Assembly (NCBI GenBank): GCA_921293015.1
Contig: OV121092.1
Span: 35,781,764 to 35,845,763 of the forward strand
Reading direction: 5' to 3'
Length of the DNA: 64,000 nucleotides
Source: Phorcus lineatus
Taxonomy: Eukaryota > Mollusca > Gastropoda > Trochida > Trochidae
Part shown: positions 61,423 through 64,000 of the stretch, in pieces
Layout: every line of letters begins with the position of its first letter
Numbering within the stretch: the stretch's first letter is position 1
Notes under the pieces: generated by a model
The model's database searches: none
What the model was told of the DNA's origin: nothing
What the model saw: only the letters and a program-made list of their open reading frames with translations
Translations under genes and position numbers: made by a program

Positions 61423-62600
61423 AGGGTCCGTGAATACCAGTGCATGTTGGGTTACAGGTTTTGAGGTTTGAGCATCATGTTTATCGTTTTGATTTCTGCA
61501 GATGGACATTCTACACTTCTTGTTTATCGTGGGAATGTAAAAGCTGCTGAGTAGGGTCCGTGAATACCAGTGCATGTTGGGTTACAGGTTTTGAGGTTTG
61601 AACATCATGTTTATCGTTTTGATTTCTGCAGATGGACATTTTTAAAGTTCTTGTTTATCGTGGGAATGTAAAAGCTGCTGAGTAGGGTCCGTGAATACAT
61701 GTGCATGTTGGGTTACAGGTTTTGAGGTTTGAACATCATGTTTATCGTTTTGATTTCTGCAGATGGACATTTTTAAAGTTCTTGTTTATCGTGGGAATGT
61801 AAAAGCTGCTGAGTAGGGTCCGTGAATACCAGTGCATGTTGGGTTACAGGTTTTGAGGTTTGAACATCATGTTTATCGTTTTGATTTCTGCAGATGGACA
61901 TTTTTAAAGTTCTTGTTTATCGTGGGAATGTAAAAGCTGCTGAGTAGGGTCCGTGAATACCAGTGCATGTTGGGTTACAGGTTTTGAGGTTTGAACATCA
62001 TGTTTATCGTTTTGATTTCTGCAGATGGACATTTTTAAAGTTCTTGTTTATCGTGGGAATGTAAAAGCTGCTGAGTAGGGTCCGTGAATACCAGTGCATG
62101 TTGGGTTACAGGTTTTGAGGTTTGAACATCATGTTTATCGTTTTGATTTCTGCAGATGGACATTTTTAAAGTTCTTGTTTATCGTGGGAATGTAAAAGCT
62201 GCTGAGTAGGGTCCGTGAATACCAGTGCATGTTGGGTTACAGGTTTTGAGGTTTGAACATCATGTTTATCGTTTTGATTTCTGCAGATGGACATTTTTAA
62301 AGTTCTTGTTTATCGTGGGAATGTAAAAGCTGCTGAGTAGGGTCCGTGAATACCAGTGCATGTTGGGTTACAGGTTTTGAGGTTTGAACATCATGTTTAT
62401 CGTTTTGATTTCTGCAGATGGACATTTTTAAAGTTCTTGTTTATCGTGGGAATGTAAAAGCTGCTGAGTAGGGTCCGTGAATACCAGTGCATGTTGGGTT
62501 ACAGGTTTTGAGGTTTGAACATCATGTTTATCGTTTTGATTTCTGCAGGTAGACATTCTGCACTTCTTGTTTATCGTGGGAATGTAAAAGCTGCTGAGTA
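61423..62600. repeat. 131-bp satellite array, 9 copies
   Basis: Units start (agggtccgtgaatac) at 61423, 61553, 61684, 61815, 61946, 62077, 62208, 62339 and 62470. The first is 130 bp and the others 131 bp. Each has a PstI-like ctgcag (changed to ctgcaggt in the last unit) and two tgtttatcgt motifs. The seven inner units all carry catttttaaagttcttg, whereas both outermost units carry a cattct(a/g)cacttcttg version. Confidence 0.97.
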
Positions 62601-63109
62601 AAGTGATAAAATGTTCTGTTCCATTGATTTATACAGAGAAAGGAACCTACACGGACCGCCAAACAAGACAAGACTGGGCAAAATATGGCAATTCTGGCAA
62701 CCTATCTCAAAATTGTCCTTATTCAAATCCTGGATTTAATTTCTAGTGGTCCCGACCAAATTCACAGTGAACACAACTTGGTTAAATGGGTTATTGTGTT
62801 CTACCACAGACATCCTCTTCTATAGCAATGGCGATTTTAACCACATACGATCTGATAGCTATTCGTAAGCTCGAGTTGGCAACAGTCACAACTGCAGGTG
62901 TTGTCTGGCAAAACGTTGTATGCTTGATTGACTTTGCAACCTTATAGAGTCAATATGTTCTTTGCTATAAAACCATCGTCTTACATGCAAACCAAACATA
63001 AGTTAATTGAGTTTGAATCCAAGTAATAATTTTTGCTCAGTAGATGCAACTTGTATTTGAACCATAACTTTTGACCAGTTGAGGTTATATACCCACGACA
63101 CACGCTTAC
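62601..63109. other. Lectin E intron, no recognised element
   Basis: Only the last about 150 bp, next to the exon, resemble the corresponding flanks of the other lectin loci. Confidence 0.5.
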
Positions 63110-63622
63110 CATATTCGGCTCTGTGAATGGATTCAATTGCTTTATTCTTAGCGTCAGTTTCCAGATGGACAACTCTTCCGTTGGGAGGACCCTCACAGTC
63201 AGCTGTTGCCTCAGAGTAACGTATTTTTTTCGTTACAAAACGGACACACATTCCAACGGATGTCACTTCTCGATATCCTGGTAACATAGAGGCGAAACTG
63301 AAGAAAACAGAAATTCTTCATCCAACCCAAATTTTTATTTTAATTGTATTTGAAATTTTAAATTTAAGTTTGACTCATAAATATATAGTTTTTTCTTAAT
63401 ACCTTCAACGTTTTGGAAATATTTTCAACTGGCTTCGGGTTTCAGACAAGGATATGCTTTTTCAAACAGTTCTTCAGAGAGGAACCACTGATCGGTGTCA
63501 GCGTTGTAGAAGTAGGATACACTATAGATGGGTAGATGTGCACAGGATAGATGGGTAGATGTGGTCAGAGAAACAGCAGTGATCTTCAGAACTGTACTCT
63601 GGAACATGAGTCTGAAGAACAT

Positions 63623-64000
63623 CTGGAGACCGTTAAACTCTTAGCATCTTAGTTCTGATTCTACTAAATAAACTCTTTCTCAAAGAAGCATTTAAAAATA
63701 TTGGCTATGAGCAATGATCATTTATGTTATTTATATTTTCACCAATCTTTGAAACAAGTGTAGCAATCTGTGAACTGAAAGGAATGGCTATCAACAAATG
63801 ATCAGCAGTAAATAGCAAGAATTATCAATTACTGAAAATGGTTATTCTGCTTCAGAACATCGAGGAAGATACGAACATGAAGATCGATTTCCATGACAAT
63901 GTATCTTGTTAAATTCACATTTGCTGACTCAAATATGAATATTAAGACCTGCTTGTAGTAATAAGTTTTAAATGGCTTTTCGCAGGTCATTAAGATGTTT
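63623..64000. other. Upstream DNA of lectin E; next unit begins at the window edge
   Basis: It resembles 52.65-53.05 kb (downstream of the D PAN exon), and the last bases (ggcttttcgcaggtcattaag) match the beginning of the duplicated unit at 15797-15820. A further copy of the intergenic unit therefore probably continues past the window. Confidence 0.6.

Larger units (their letters stand above)
58900..63598 (-). pseudogene. Lectin E: C-type lectin pseudogene with 131-bp satellite in its intron
   Basis: The CTLD C-terminal exon, 58900-59112, keeps acceptor and stop and reads DFYIGLNDES, FRWTDGVAVTDNNWAPNQP; it then loses 11 bp across the PDNNPND segment, destroying the QPD motif and shifting the frame (a TAA follows). 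The CTLD N-terminal exon, 63110-63297, is 188 bp: one C is lost at TGTTACC, so the phase-1 frame breaks, although VTSVGMCVRFVTKKIRYSE and RVVHLETDAKNKAI remain open in another frame. The PAN-like exon, 63403 to about 63598, has TGA in place of the conserved Trp (EAS*KYF), and a small local duplication replaces the CVEPCV segment. It is dead by several independent lesions. Confidence 0.85.

Noticed and set aside
61423..62600. Regular repeats resembling a CRISPR array
   Set aside because: The whole 131-bp unit is repeated with no unique spacers, and the context is a eukaryotic intron.

Overview
This looks like eukaryotic (metazoan) genomic DNA. It is AT-rich, with intron-split exons flanked by consensus GT/AG sites, and most of it is non-coding or transposon-derived. 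C-type lectins with an Apple/PAN-like exon, a tRNA-headed SINE, several Tc1/mariner lineages, CR1/Jockey-like LINEs and a Crypton-like tyrosine recombinase together suggest a marine invertebrate, most likely a lophotrochozoan such as a mollusc. I cannot name the species. There is no sign of prokaryotic organisation (operons, CRISPR, rRNA).

The recognisable host genes are one family: secreted-type C-type lectins, all on the minus strand. Each unit has, in transcription order, an Apple/PAN-like exon, an exon with the N-terminal half of the C-type lectin domain (CTLD), and an exon with the C-terminal half. All introns whose phase can be read are phase 1. Six loci are present: unit 0 (one orphan exon near 4.4 kb), A (13.3-15.7 kb, intact), B (22.6-25.6 kb, broken), C (33.0-36.0 kb, intact), D (45.5-52.6 kb, broken) and E (58.9-63.6 kb, broken). 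No convincing signal-peptide exon was found, so A and C are intact only over the three visible exons.

The layout is dominated by duplication at several ages. A recent tandem duplication of about 10.4 kb makes copy 1 (15800-26160) and copy 2 (26161-36832), with a 6-bp microhomology (attccg) at start, junction and end. An older pair of paralogous segments covers about 210-7190 and 41185-47910. Parts of the A/B/C unit recur, more diverged, at 53.0-58.9 kb, and the D and unit 0 introns recur at 59.1-61.4 kb.

Region by region: 0.2-7.2 kb is the old segmental duplicate with a SINE, Tc1 debris and the unit 0 exon. 7.4-11.1 kb is a transposon nest: one LINE broken by a TTAA-flanked MITE, a nearly intact tyrosine recombinase and a GC-rich palindrome. 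12.8-36.8 kb holds lectins A, B and C. 36.8-41.2 kb is unique sequence with a well-delimited 1.2-kb DNA transposon (8-bp target duplication, many subterminal motifs) and a LINE 3' end. 41.2-52.6 kb is the second old segment plus lectin D. 53-59 kb is a diverged copy of the lectin intergenic unit with LINE insertions. 59-64 kb is lectin E with a nine-copy, 131-bp satellite array in its intron.

Most open frames over 60 codons in the window are chance frames or transposon fragments and are not annotated as genes.
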